NCBI GenBank assembly: GCA_963825565.1
Contig: CAWGTW010000017.1
Coordinates: 1 to 64,000 of the forward strand
DNA: 64,000 nt
Direction of reading: 5' to 3'
From: JBFGCT01 sp963825565
GTDB lineage: Bacteria > Actinomycetota > Acidimicrobiia > Acidimicrobiales > Ilumatobacteraceae
Shown here: positions 8,914 through 17,557 of the stretch, one piece after another
How positions within the stretch are numbered: position 1 is the first letter of the stretch
Layout of the letters: each line of letters starts with the position of its first letter
Program-made: the position numbers and the translations under genes
Notes under the pieces: model-generated
What the model was told of the DNA's origin: nothing
The model's input: the letters and a program-made list of their open reading frames with translations, nothing else
Databases searched by the model: none

Positions 8914-8946
8914 AGCAGGTGCTCTAGCCAACTGAGCTACGTCCCC
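8873..8946 (-). tRNA. tRNA-Ala (anticodon UGC)
   Basis: A 74-base cloverleaf on the minus strand. The acceptor pairs GGGGACG with CGTCTCC (one G-U pair); the D arm is GCTC...GAGC, the anticodon stem is CCTGC/GCAGG with loop TTTGCAA (anticodon TGC), and the T arm has loop TTCGATT. The discriminator base is A. CCA is not encoded. The 3' half is the integration target for the island to its left. In many actinobacteria this tRNA directly follows tRNA-Ile downstream of gyrA; here it is 18.6 kb away. Confidence 0.95.
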
Positions 8947-9052
8947 GCGCACGGGAACCCCGATGATCTGGGGCGCTACCACGATAGCGGTGCCGGGCGG
9001 CGGGCCGACCGTCTGAGACCATCCGTCGGTCGACGGGCCGACTCAAGGGTGG

Positions 9053-9235
9053 TCAGTCGTCCTTCAGCGCAACGGCGTTCGGTGTCACGTTCATCTTCGG
9101 CTCGTACTCGGCGACCTCGACGATGCGGCCCTCCAACACGTACTTCGCTCGGAGCTCGATACGACACGAGGAGCACGGACCGTAGAACTCCTCGTCGATC
9201 AACTGCTGCCGGCAGCGGGGACACATCAACTCCAC
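9053..9235 (-). CDS. Small zinc-ribbon protein
   Basis: A 60-residue protein with MCPRC at residues 4-8 and CSSC at 21-24, spaced as in a small zinc ribbon. The second half is charged and carries no other motif. The start ATG at 9235 sits just before the first Cys pair. It is divergent from the anchored beta-propeller-like gene at 9271, with only 35 bases between them, so the promoters must overlap. Function unknown. Confidence 0.65.
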   Translation of the reverse strand: MELMCPRCRQQLIDEEFYGPCSSCRIELRAKYVLEGRIVEVAEYEPKMNVTPNAVALKDD

Positions 9236-9270
9236 CAGGCGGACGATACAACGACGTACGATTCAACCCG

Positions 9271-10713
9271 ATGACCTCGTCGCAACCGCCGCTGTTCGAC
9301 GATGGCGGCGCGCTTCCCGAGACACGGGTCCGCGACGAACACGGCCAACACGACGGCCGGCAACCGCGGGAGCCGAACTACCTCGTCCGCCGAGCGGTCG
9401 CGATCGGTGTCGTCATCGCCGCACTGGTCGGCGGCTCGGTCGTCGCCGCACAGATCATCGGCGCGCGGGGAGATGGCGAGTCGGACTCCCCGTCCACCGC
9501 GCCATGGAACGCGGTGGTCCTCGTCGCCGACGACGAGGTCAGGGTGATCGACCCGGCGACCGGCACGGTGACAGATACCTATCCGGGCGACGAACCGCTC
9601 CTCGACGTGGTCTCGGTCGTCGCTGGGAAGACGATCGTGTTCCTGAACGATCTCGGCCGGATCACCCAACTCGACCTCACCGACGGCTCGATCCGCCGGT
9701 CGAGCGGACAGGAGGACGGCACGATGTCCGCCAGCGACGACCACGCGGCGATCGTGCTCGCCGGGCTCCCCGCCGGGGGCGACGTGACCGTGGTCGACAC
9801 CGAGACCCGCACCACGTTCGACATCGGCGATATCGCCGCTCTCAACGACGCGCTGATGTTCGTCGACGAGGTGCTGGTCAACCGCAGCGGCACCCACGTC
9901 GCCACGCCGGACGCCCGCAGCTTCCAGAGCGTGCTGGTCGACATCGCCACCGAGACACCGGTACTGCTCGCCGGGCAGGTCGTCGCGCTCGACGACGACA
10001 CCGTCGTCACCGCGCAGCGCGCCGGCCCGCGCGCCGAGCTGGAATTCTACGACCTCAGCGGTGAACGGCTCGGCTCAGCCGACGCCCCCTCACCGCAGGT
10101 CACGATGCTGCTCGACGGCGCTCGGGTGCTGGTCGTCGCGGCGGACGGCGCGGTCGTCGGCGTCGACGCCGACGGGACGGTCGACGACCTTGGCACCGTC
10201 GCACCGTCGACCACCGGCGGCGACACACAACCTGTGCTCGTGCGGAGCGGGTTCCCGGTGCCCGACCTCGAGCGGCTGGTGGTCGCCACAGACGACGCTG
10301 TCGTCCTGCTCGGCACGGACGGTGCCGAGGTCGCCCGCTTCACCGGCGAACTCCTCTCCCGGGTCGGCAGCGGATCCCGCTGCGCGCTCATCGGCAGCGC
10401 TCGGGCGAACTCGGTTGCCGTTCACGTCGATCTCACGACCGGCGAAGCGCTCGGAGAGGTCGCGGGCGGCTCGATCTCGTCGGCGTCGGTCGACGGCTGC
10501 ACGGTCTCGATGATCGGCAGCCCGCGCCTCGTCGTCCGGGGCACCGAGGCCGAGCTCGGGGCCACCAGCGGTTCGATCACGGTGGCTCCCGACGGCACCG
10601 CCTACGTCCTGACGACGTCCACCCAGAACCAGCTGATCAGCCTGGCGAACGAGGACGACGAACCGATCGACCTCGCCGACGACACCGTGGTCGTCCGCTT
10701 CGCCGAGATCTGA
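9271..10713 (+). CDS. Membrane-anchored beta-propeller-like protein
   Basis: A 480-residue protein with a short cytoplasmic N-terminus, one membrane helix at about residues 43-65 (AVAIGVVIAALVGGSVVAA) and a long outside domain. The outside part is built of repeating short beta-strand units with Asp/Gly turns (VRVIDPATGTVTDTY, ITQLDLTDGSIRR, VVGVDADGTVDDLG), consistent with a beta-propeller of the YVTN/PQQ kind. No catalytic motif is seen. The frame is open further upstream across the tRNA, but ATG 9271 is the only sensible start. The next gene begins four bases after the stop, suggesting an operon. Confidence 0.65.
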   Translation: MTSSQPPLFDDGGALPETRVRDEHGQHDGRQPREPNYLVRRAVAIGVVIAALVGGSVVAAQIIGARGDGESDSPSTAPWNAVVLVADDEVRVIDPATGTVTDTYPGDEPLLDVVSVVAGKTIVFLNDLGRITQLDLTDGSIRRSSGQEDGTMSASDDHAAIVLAGLPAGGDVTVVDTETRTTFDIGDIAALNDALMFVDEVLVNRSGTHVATPDARSFQSVLVDIATETPVLLAGQVVALDDDTVVTAQRAGPRAELEFYDLSGERLGSADAPSPQVTMLLDGARVLVVAADGAVVGVDADGTVDDLGTVAPSTTGGDTQPVLVRSGFPVPDLERLVVATDDAVVLLGTDGAEVARFTGELLSRVGSGSRCALIGSARANSVAVHVDLTTGEALGEVAGGSISSASVDGCTVSMIGSPRLVVRGTEAELGATSGSITVAPDGTAYVLTTSTQNQLISLANEDDEPIDLADDTVVVRFAEI

Positions 10714-10716
10714 ACC

Positions 10717-11442
10717 GTGGGCGAAGACCCGGCCGCCCACCCCGCCGACCGCGTCATCGGCGACGAGACGATCGAGATCGATCGCGGCTCGGTGATCTGG
10801 CGGTTCGAGCGGGAGTTCCTCGAGTCGAACTGGACATGCCTGTTCGGGCGGGGGTGCAAGGGCATCCTGACCGAACCGACCGAAGCGTTGGGGCAGGGCT
10901 GCTGCTCGCTCGGCGCCCACTTCGGCGACGGCCCCGCCGGGCAGGAGGAGGCGATGCAGATCGCGGCGTACGCAGCCATGCTCTCGCCCGAGCGATGGCA
11001 GTACCACGCGGTCGGAACCGCTCCAGCATCCGGCGGGATCTTCGCCGACGACGAGCGGTCGAGCACCCGCGTGGTCGACGGCGCCTGCGTCTTCCTCAAT
11101 CGCCCCGGCTTCGAGGGAGGGGTGGGGTGTGCGTTGCACCTCGCCGCGCTCGACGCGCAGGAGTCGCCGATCGATTGGAAGCCGTCGGTGTGCTGGCAGC
11201 TTCCGCTGCGCGTCGACTGGCAGGAGATGGGCGACGAGACCGAGACCGCGACCGTCCGCCGGTGGAGCCGGGCCGACTGGGGCGAACACGGTACGACGAT
11301 GGCCTGGTGCTGCACCGAGCGGACCGACGGGGGCGAGGCCTTCGTGGGCGACGAGCCGGTGCTCGACTCGCTGAGCGCGGAGCTGCGGGCGGTCGCCGGC
11401 ACGGAGGTCTACGTCGAGCTCCGCCGCCGACTCGGCCGCTGA
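10717..11442 (+). CDS. Cys-rich conserved protein, possible metal-binding
   Basis: A 241-residue soluble protein with scattered Cys groups: CLFGRGCKG (about residues 42-50), GCCSLGAHF (about 61-69), GVGCALHL (about 131-138), CWQLP (about 153) and WCCTER near residue 197. The pattern, with His close to several Cys, suggests a zinc or iron site of the YkgJ type, but I cannot match a family with certainty. Translation starts at GTG 10717, three bases after the preceding stop, so it is probably co-expressed with the beta-propeller-like protein. Function unknown. Confidence 0.6.
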   Translation: MGEDPAAHPADRVIGDETIEIDRGSVIWRFEREFLESNWTCLFGRGCKGILTEPTEALGQGCCSLGAHFGDGPAGQEEAMQIAAYAAMLSPERWQYHAVGTAPASGGIFADDERSSTRVVDGACVFLNRPGFEGGVGCALHLAALDAQESPIDWKPSVCWQLPLRVDWQEMGDETETATVRRWSRADWGEHGTTMAWCCTERTDGGEAFVGDEPVLDSLSAELRAVAGTEVYVELRRRLGR

Positions 11443-11665
11443 CGGCTCGAAGCAGGAGGCGCCCACACAACGCCGATCCACCCCACTCCGACCAGCACCG
11501 AGGTCGATATCGACCCCGCCGCCGACTCCACCCCCGACGACTCCGGAGAAGGCGACCGCGCGGTGGTGGACCACTGATCAGCCGGCCATCCAGGCTGCCG
11601 GGAGCGACCCCGGACCACGGCCCGAACACCCGCATCGGCCCCGCTCGACACGATCCGGCGGGCGA

Positions 11666-11885
11666 TCACGCGGTGGGTGCGGCCAGCCCGGTATCGATCA
11701 GCACCTCGGCGCCGATCGGTGTCGTGGTCGGTCAGCACGAACGCGTGGCCGGTGAACTCCACCGAGGCCGACGGGCCATCCGGCGTCGGTCGGTGCACTT
11801 CGACCACGCCGTCGACCGGCGGGAACCGGCCTTCGGCTGCAGCGCCAGGGCAGCGCGCAGCGGGTGCAGCGACGCCGAGATTACG
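11666..11885 (-). pseudogene. Possible acetyltransferase-like remnant
   Basis: In the 450-base gap between two plus-strand genes, the minus strand reads GRFPPVDGVVEVHRPTPDG and then SVEFTGHAFVLTD. After an apparent frame change it reads IGAEVLIDTGLAAPTA before a stop at 11666. The first part resembles the start of a GNAT-type acetyltransferase seen in actinobacteria. It is too short to be a working enzyme. The region 11443-11665 shows nothing else I can identify. Confidence 0.25.
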
Positions 11886-11894
11886 GTCGTTCCG

Positions 11895-12923
11895 ATGCGA
11901 GTCGATGCGATGACGTACCCCCAGCCGCTCGCCGCGATGGGCGAGGTCGCGCGACGCACCCGGGCCGCCGGATTCGACGGCATGCTCGTCACCGAAGGCG
12001 GCCGATCGGCGTTCACCGCGCTGGCCGCGGCCGCGGTCGCCGCGCCGGAGCTGGAGTACTCGACCGGCGTCGCGGTCGCCTTCCCGCGCAGCCCGATGGT
12101 CACCGCCCAGGTGGCGTGGGAGCTCCAGGAGGCGACGGGCGGACGCTTCCGGCTCGGGCTCGGGACGCAGGTCCGCACCCACGTCGTCCGCCGGTACGGC
12201 GTCGAGTTCGAGCACCCGGGACCACGCCTGCGCGACTACGTCCGTGCGGTCAAGGCGTGCTTCGCCGGGTTTCGCGGCGAACCGCTCGACCATCACGGCG
12301 AGTTCTACGAGTTGACGTTCCTCAACCGGCAGTGGAGCCCGGGGCCGATCGGCGTGCCCGACCCCAAGGTCGACATCGCCGCCGTCAACCCGTGGATGCT
12401 GCGATTGGCCGGCGAGGTCGCCGACGGGATCCACGTCCACCCGATCGGCGAGCCGGGCTACCTCGCACGCCACGTCGTGCCCGATGTCGCCGCCGGTGCT
12501 GCCGTCGCCGGCCGCGACGCGGGTGACGTCGCCGTGATCGTCCCGGTGACCACGATCGTCGGCGATACCGACCAGGAGGTCGAGACGGCGCGAGCGGTGG
12601 CCCGGGCGGCGCTCTCGTTCTACGGATCGACACCGAACTACGCCTTCATCTGGGACGAAGCCGGCTTCGAGGGAACGACCGCCCGAATCCGAGCCCGACA
12701 GAAGGCCGGCGACCTCGCCGGGATGGCCGCACAGATCACCGACGATCACCTCGCCGCGTTCTGTACCGAGTCGTCGTGGGACGGCATCGCCGATGCGCTG
12801 GTCGACCGGTACGCAGGCGTCGCCGACCGGTTGGTGCTCTACAGCAGCGGCTCGGTCGGCCCGGACGCGTTCGAACGCTACGGCGCGGTCGCCCGGGCCG
12901 TGTCCGATCGGACCGCGCGATGA
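11895..12923 (+). CDS. LLM-class F420-dependent oxidoreductase
   Basis: A 342-residue TIM-barrel enzyme of the luciferase-like monooxygenase family. Typical features are RRTRAAGFDGMLVTEG near the start, TGVAVAFPRSPMVTAQVAWE, GRFRLGLGTQVRTHVVRRYG and RLRDYVRAVKACFAGFRGEP, the order seen in F420-dependent members from mycobacteria and relatives. These use reduced coenzyme F420 or its oxidised form in hydride transfer; the substrate is unknown. ATG 11895 begins just before the first beta strand. It is followed closely by a serine protease gene, which starts 19 bases after its stop. Confidence 0.85.
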   Translation: MRVDAMTYPQPLAAMGEVARRTRAAGFDGMLVTEGGRSAFTALAAAAVAAPELEYSTGVAVAFPRSPMVTAQVAWELQEATGGRFRLGLGTQVRTHVVRRYGVEFEHPGPRLRDYVRAVKACFAGFRGEPLDHHGEFYELTFLNRQWSPGPIGVPDPKVDIAAVNPWMLRLAGEVADGIHVHPIGEPGYLARHVVPDVAAGAAVAGRDAGDVAVIVPVTTIVGDTDQEVETARAVARAALSFYGSTPNYAFIWDEAGFEGTTARIRARQKAGDLAGMAAQITDDHLAAFCTESSWDGIADALVDRYAGVADRLVLYSSGSVGPDAFERYGAVARAVSDRTAR

Positions 12924-12942
12924 GCGCACCGGCTTCGGTCGG

Positions 12943-13824
12943 GTGAGGACCGCGACGCGCACCCGCCGGATCATCCGGTCGGCGCGGCACGAACCAGCAC
13001 CATCGACCACCCCCGCACGCCGACCACCACCCGATCCACAACGCTCCGCCACACCGACCCGGACGGCGCTCGCCTGCGCCGTCGCGCTCGCGCTGTCGGC
13101 ATGCGGGTCCGACGGCCTCGACACCGCAGTGCCGGTCGACTCCGCCTCGGGCGGCAGCGCGGAACCCGCCGTCCGATCGCCCGGCGACTCGCCATCGGGC
13201 CGGCCGCCGATCGATCGGACGGCGGCACTCGCCGCGGCGGTCGACGTGCGTGCCGACGGGTGCGGGCCGCGAGTCGTCCTCGGGACGGGATCGGTGATCG
13301 ACGTCGGCCTGGTCGTGACCGCCGCGCACGTCGTCGCCGGCGCCGAGTCGATCGAAGTGGTCGCCACCGACGGCCGGCGCGCCGACGGCGAGATCGTCCT
13401 GTTCGACCCCGAGCTCGACCTCGCGGTCATCCGGACCGACGTGCCGGTCGGGGAGCCCCTCGCCGCGCGCGCCGACGCCGCCGAGGCGGGCGAGATCGGC
13501 ATCGTCGTCCTTCCTCGCATGACCCAGGGCGACATGCTGGTCGAGATCGCCGACGTCACCGTCGTGCGGAAGGCCACGATCCGCACGACTGACATCTACC
13601 TCGACGCGAAGGTCGAGCGGGCCGGCTTCGAGATCGAGGGATCGATCGATCCGGGCGACTCGGGCGCAATGGTCGTGCTCCCCGGCGGCGGCGTCGGGAT
13701 CGTCTGGGCCCGCAGCAACGTCGACGCTCGCCGGGCCTGGGCGATCGACCTACCGGCCCCGCTGGTCGATGGCCGAGCCGCCGCGCTCACGACCGCCGTC
13801 GACGTCGGCCCCTGCACCCGCTGA
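12943..13824 (+). CDS. Trypsin-like serine protease, lipoprotein
   Basis: A 293-residue protein. An Arg-rich N-terminus of about 40 residues is followed by a hydrophobic run and a lipobox (ALALSACG, Cys near residue 54), so it is probably exported and lipid-anchored. The protease domain has all three catalytic elements: TAAHVVAG (His), DLAVIRTD (Asp) and GDSGAMV (Ser). The GTG at 12943 is the first start that does not overlap the preceding gene; a start nearer the hydrophobic segment is possible. The substrate is unknown. It is convergent with the FAD-linked oxidase gene. Confidence 0.75.
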   Translation: MRTATRTRRIIRSARHEPAPSTTPARRPPPDPQRSATPTRTALACAVALALSACGSDGLDTAVPVDSASGGSAEPAVRSPGDSPSGRPPIDRTAALAAAVDVRADGCGPRVVLGTGSVIDVGLVVTAAHVVAGAESIEVVATDGRRADGEIVLFDPELDLAVIRTDVPVGEPLAARADAAEAGEIGIVVLPRMTQGDMLVEIADVTVVRKATIRTTDIYLDAKVERAGFEIEGSIDPGDSGAMVVLPGGGVGIVWARSNVDARRAWAIDLPAPLVDGRAAALTTAVDVGPCTR

Positions 13825-13841
13825 TCCCACCGTTGACCCCC

Positions 13842-13854
13842 GGTGTCAGACACC
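13842..13854. terminator. Short palindrome GGTGTCAGACACC
   Basis: A 13-base palindrome between convergent genes that overlaps the stop codon of the oxidase. The same core with T for A in the centre lies in the larger palindrome at 21344-21380. Position between converging genes suggests a two-way terminator, but no T-tract follows. Confidence 0.4.
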
Positions 13855-15153
13855 CGGTGTCGACGGGCCGAGGACGCGGTCGAGGTAGGCGTTGCGGAAC
13901 GTGCCGCGCGGGTCGAGCTTGGCCCGCCAGGTACGGAACGTGTCCCACTCCGGGTACCGCCCTGCCAGGGTGCGGTCGTCCTGAAAGTGGAGCTTCCCCC
14001 AGTGCGGGCGCCCGCCGTAGTCGTCCATGATCCGCTCGACGCCCTGGAAGTACGCCTCGTACGGCGCGCCGACGTACTGGTGGATCGCGATCCAGCCGGA
14101 CGCCCGTCCGTTGGCGGTCGACAGCGGGATGTCGTCGGCGGCCGAGGCCCGCACCTCGATCGGGAACAGCGGGGGGAACGGCAGCGAGGCGACGAGGCGT
14201 CCCACCCGACCGAGCGCCTCGGGCACCGCATCGAACGGGATGCCGTACTCCATCTCGAGGAAGCGCACGTGCCGCGGACTGCAGAAGACGCGGTCGCTGC
14301 GATCGATCAGCTCCCGCTCGGCCGCCGCCGACGTGACCAGCTTGGCGATCCGCGGGGCAAGCTTCGGGACGCGCCGACCGACGCGGCACACGAGCCCGAA
14401 CGCCAGGTTCTCGCCGATCCACTTGTCGCGCACGTAGGCGAGCCTCGGCTGCGGGCGGGCCGGCTCGTCGGTGCGGGTGTTGCGCTTGACCTGGCAGCGG
14501 CAGGCACCGGGCATCCAGTAGAACTCGACATGATCGGTGCTGTGCATCACGGCGTCGAAGTCGGCGAGGACGTCGGCGAGCGGCTCGATCGTCTCGTGGG
14601 CATGCAGGTTGAACGCCGGGACGCAACGCAGCGTGACCTCGGTGAGGATGCCCAGCGCCCCAAGCCCGACCCGGGCAACGCGCAGCAGCTCGGGGTCGGT
14701 CCGCTCGTCGGCGCGGACGACGTCACCCTCGCCGGTCACCATCTCGGTCCCGACGACGTTCGTCGCCAAGTTGCCGAGGCCGGTCCCGGTGCCGTGCGTG
14801 GCGGTCGCCATGGCTCCGGCGATCGACTGGCGGTCGATGTCGCCGAGGTTCGGCAGGGCCAGCCCGATCGCCGCGAGTCGGTCGTTGAGGTCGTGTAACC
14901 GGATTCCGGCTCCGACGGTGACGTCGTGGCCGTCGACCCGCACGACGTCGGCCATCGCATCGAGCGAGACCAGGTGGCCGTCGGTCATCGCCGCGCCGGT
15001 GAACGAGTGACCCCCGGCGATCACCTTGACGCGCTCACCAGCCTCGCCCGCGCGGCGAACGATGGCTGCCACCTCGCCGACCGTGCCGGGCCGATGCGTG
15101 GTGACCGGGACACATCGCTGGTTGCGCGCCCAGTTGCGCGTCGCGACGGCCAT
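13846..15153 (-). CDS. FAD-linked oxidase, D-arabinono-1,4-lactone oxidase-like
   Basis: A 435-residue vanillyl-alcohol-oxidase-family enzyme. The N-terminal FAD-binding domain shows VKVIAGGHSFTGAA (the GGHS/T motif, His as possible covalent FAD site), LPNLGDIDRQSIAGAMATAT and HGTGTGLGNLA. The C-terminal substrate domain ends in HWGKLH and LDPRGTFRNAYL, as in sugar-1,4-lactone oxidases. The family oxidises aldonolactones or alditols with FAD. ATG 15153 directly precedes NWARNQRCVP, the usual start of the family; upstream codons to 15363 do not fit. It ends opposite the protease gene at a small palindrome. Confidence 0.85.
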   Translation of the reverse strand: MAVATRNWARNQRCVPVTTHRPGTVGEVAAIVRRAGEAGERVKVIAGGHSFTGAAMTDGHLVSLDAMADVVRVDGHDVTVGAGIRLHDLNDRLAAIGLALPNLGDIDRQSIAGAMATATHGTGTGLGNLATNVVGTEMVTGEGDVVRADERTDPELLRVARVGLGALGILTEVTLRCVPAFNLHAHETIEPLADVLADFDAVMHSTDHVEFYWMPGACRCQVKRNTRTDEPARPQPRLAYVRDKWIGENLAFGLVCRVGRRVPKLAPRIAKLVTSAAAERELIDRSDRVFCSPRHVRFLEMEYGIPFDAVPEALGRVGRLVASLPFPPLFPIEVRASAADDIPLSTANGRASGWIAIHQYVGAPYEAYFQGVERIMDDYGGRPHWGKLHFQDDRTLAGRYPEWDTFRTWRAKLDPRGTFRNAYLDRVLGPSTPGV

Positions 15154-15353
15154 GCGCGGAGCGTAGGCGTTCCCCAGAACCCCCACGCCACCGTTCGCGT
15201 CACCGATCATGATGGATTCCGACGGCCGGACGACGACGGGCCGGCGCGGGCGGACATCCTGACCATCTCCGACGCCGTCGGCAGGCGAATCATCCGAGGT
15301 AGCGGGCGAGATTCTTGCTGCGATGACGGGGTCGATCGTGTCACGATCATTCG

Positions 15354-15959
15354 ATGACAGCACCGTTCATGCCGCGGTTGGTTCTCGCCGGAACAGCGGC
15401 GCTCATCGCCCTCACCGCGTGCGGCAGCGACAGCAGCACGACCGACGCCAGCACGACGACCATCGCAGCCGATCCCGCGGCCACCGAACCCCCGACCACG
15501 ACCGGCGACACCGACGGATGCCCGGTCGGGACCTGGCTGATCACCACCGAAGCACTGCAGTCCTTCTACGACACGGTCAACGCGTCTGCTGGCACGGATT
15601 TCAGCTTCGTCGGACAGGTGCTGTTCACACTCGGGGCGGATGGGGCGTTCGTCTACGCAATGCCCGACTTCACGCTGACGAACTCGATCGGCGGGCTGGC
15701 AACGTCGGTGACGCTGATCGGCGAAGTGTCGGGTACCTACGAGGTCGTCGATGCCACATTCCTCACCACGATCGTCAACCCCGACGTCACAGCGACCGTG
15801 ATCTCGGGCGGCGCGGTCGTCGACGGGACGCCCTACCTGAATCAGTTCCTCACCGAGTTCCCGGTCAACAACGCGACGTTCACCTGTGTCGGCGACGATC
15901 TGATCGTCGATTTCCCGGTCGTCGGGTCATCCGCTTCGGTGCGGATGGTCCCGGCATGA
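15354..15959 (+). CDS. Secreted lipoprotein of unknown function
   Basis: A 201-residue protein with a lipoprotein signal (AALIALTACGS, Cys near residue 23) followed by a Thr/Ser/Asp-rich linker of about 30 residues. The folded part starts at GCPVGTW and contains a second Cys near the C-terminus (ATFTCVGDDLIV), perhaps a disulfide. The pattern of a short beta-sandwich domain after CPxGxW is common in actinobacterial lipoproteins of unknown role. It is divergent from the oxidase gene, with 200 bases of shared upstream DNA. Confidence 0.65.
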   Translation: MTAPFMPRLVLAGTAALIALTACGSDSSTTDASTTTIAADPAATEPPTTTGDTDGCPVGTWLITTEALQSFYDTVNASAGTDFSFVGQVLFTLGADGAFVYAMPDFTLTNSIGGLATSVTLIGEVSGTYEVVDATFLTTIVNPDVTATVISGGAVVDGTPYLNQFLTEFPVNNATFTCVGDDLIVDFPVVGSSASVRMVPA

Positions 15960-16092
15960 GCTGACCCCGGCGTCGACACGAGGTCTGGTGCCGAGTCGCC
16001 AACCGACGGCTGGGCTCCGTGGTTCGAACTGGTGTGAGCGCGAACAGCCGGGCGGTCGACCGGTTGCGGCCCGCCACCGACACCGCAACGGC

Positions 16093-17460
16093 TCACCCGA
16101 TCGCGTCGAGCAGGGCGTTCTCGATGACCTCGGTCAGGGCGGGGTGGATGTAGAACACCTTGCGGGCGAGGTCCTCGGCGGTCGTGTCGAGCTCCATCGC
16201 CTGGACGATCGGCTGGATCAGCGTCGCCGCCTGCGGACCGAGGACGTGCGCCCCGACGATCAGGCCGGTGTCGGTGTCGACGATCACCTTGGCGAAGCTC
16301 GTCTCATCGGCCAGCGCCCAACCGAACGCGGTACCGCCGTAGTCGCGCCGGCCGACCTTGAACGAGATGCCGGCAGCGACCGCCTGTTGCTCGGTCAATC
16401 CGACCGTGCCGACCTGGGGGTTCGAGAACACCGCGCTCGGCACCGCCTTGTAGCTCTGGTGGCGGACGTCGTCGGGGTGAGCGATGTTCCAGAACGCGAC
16501 CTGCGCCTCACGGTTTGCGAGGTGCTTGAGCTGGTAGCTGTTGGCGATGTCGCCGATCGCCCACACCCCCGGCACGTTGGTGGCCATCGTGGCGTCGACG
16601 ATCACCGCGCCATGGTGATGGCACTCGAGCCTACCCGAGTCCACGTCGAGCAGGTCACTGTTCGGTTCGCGCCCGGTCGCGACGAGCAACTCGTCGACGA
16701 TCGACTCCCCGGTGACACACGTGATCTTGATCCCGTCGTCGACCCGCTCGACGTGCGTCGGCACGTGACCGAGCTCGAGGTCGACCCGCTCACCGAAGAG
16801 CTCGGTGAACCGCGTGGCGATGTCGTGGTCGAAGCCGCGCAGCAGCGTCGGCGATCGGTTGACGATGGTGACGTGCGAGCCGAGCGCGGAGAACACATGG
16901 CCCATCTCGACCGCGATGAACCCGCCGCCGATGATGCCCAGCCGGCGCGGCAGCTCGGGCAGCCGCATGATCGAGTCCGACGTGTGGAACCCGGTCTCGA
17001 CCAACCCGGTGATCGGCGGCACGACCGGGCGGGAGCCGGCGGCGAGGAGCACGTTGGGTGCGGTGATCGTGCGGCCCTCGACGTCGAACGTCCGGTCGCC
17101 GACGAAACGCGCCGTGCCTTCGATCAGCGTCACGTTCGGTGTCCCGGTGGCGCGGTACTCCCGGCCGCTCGCGGCGATCGGGTCGATGCGCCCGAACACC
17201 CGATCGCGTATCGCCGGCCAGTCGGCGCCGTTGAACTGCGTGTCCAGCCCGAGCTTGGCCGAGTGCCCGGCGGCGAGCGCTGCGTCGGCGGGCACGACGA
17301 ACATCTTCGACGGGATGCACCCCCGGTTGAGGCAGGTGCCGCCGAACACGTCGCGCTCGACCAGCGCGATCCGCCAATCGCTCAGGTACTCGGGGATCGA
17401 GTTGCCCGATCCGCTCCCGATGATGATCAGGTCGAACTCTTCGGTCGTCGGAACGCTCAC
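16093..17460 (-). CDS. mtr: Mycothione reductase
   Basis: A 455-residue pyridine nucleotide-disulfide oxidoreductase that reduces mycothiol disulfide with NADPH. Seen: FAD motif IIGSGSGNS, redox disulfide GGTCLNRGCIPSKM (residues about 41-54), NADPH motif GIIGGGFIAVEMGHVF, second FAD motif VWAIGDIAN, and the C-terminal dimer-interface His in IHPALTEVIENAL. The GSGSGNS variant and CLNRGCIPSKM with Met distinguish mycothione reductase from dihydrolipoamide dehydrogenase and glutathione reductase. Its presence indicates a mycothiol-producing actinobacterium. It starts at ATG 17460, divergent from the PLP enzyme gene. The 130 bases from 15960 to 16092 hold nothing recognised. Confidence 0.9.
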   Translation of the reverse strand: MSVPTTEEFDLIIIGSGSGNSIPEYLSDWRIALVERDVFGGTCLNRGCIPSKMFVVPADAALAAGHSAKLGLDTQFNGADWPAIRDRVFGRIDPIAASGREYRATGTPNVTLIEGTARFVGDRTFDVEGRTITAPNVLLAAGSRPVVPPITGLVETGFHTSDSIMRLPELPRRLGIIGGGFIAVEMGHVFSALGSHVTIVNRSPTLLRGFDHDIATRFTELFGERVDLELGHVPTHVERVDDGIKITCVTGESIVDELLVATGREPNSDLLDVDSGRLECHHHGAVIVDATMATNVPGVWAIGDIANSYQLKHLANREAQVAFWNIAHPDDVRHQSYKAVPSAVFSNPQVGTVGLTEQQAVAAGISFKVGRRDYGGTAFGWALADETSFAKVIVDTDTGLIVGAHVLGPQAATLIQPIVQAMELDTTAEDLARKVFYIHPALTEVIENALLDAIG

Positions 17461-17557
17461 GATGAACAGTCAACGCCGGGGCGGACCCATTCCTTCCCCC
17501 GGCGCCACGACGTGGTGCGACGCCCACCGGTCACGAGCGCCCTCGTAGTGTGCTCGT

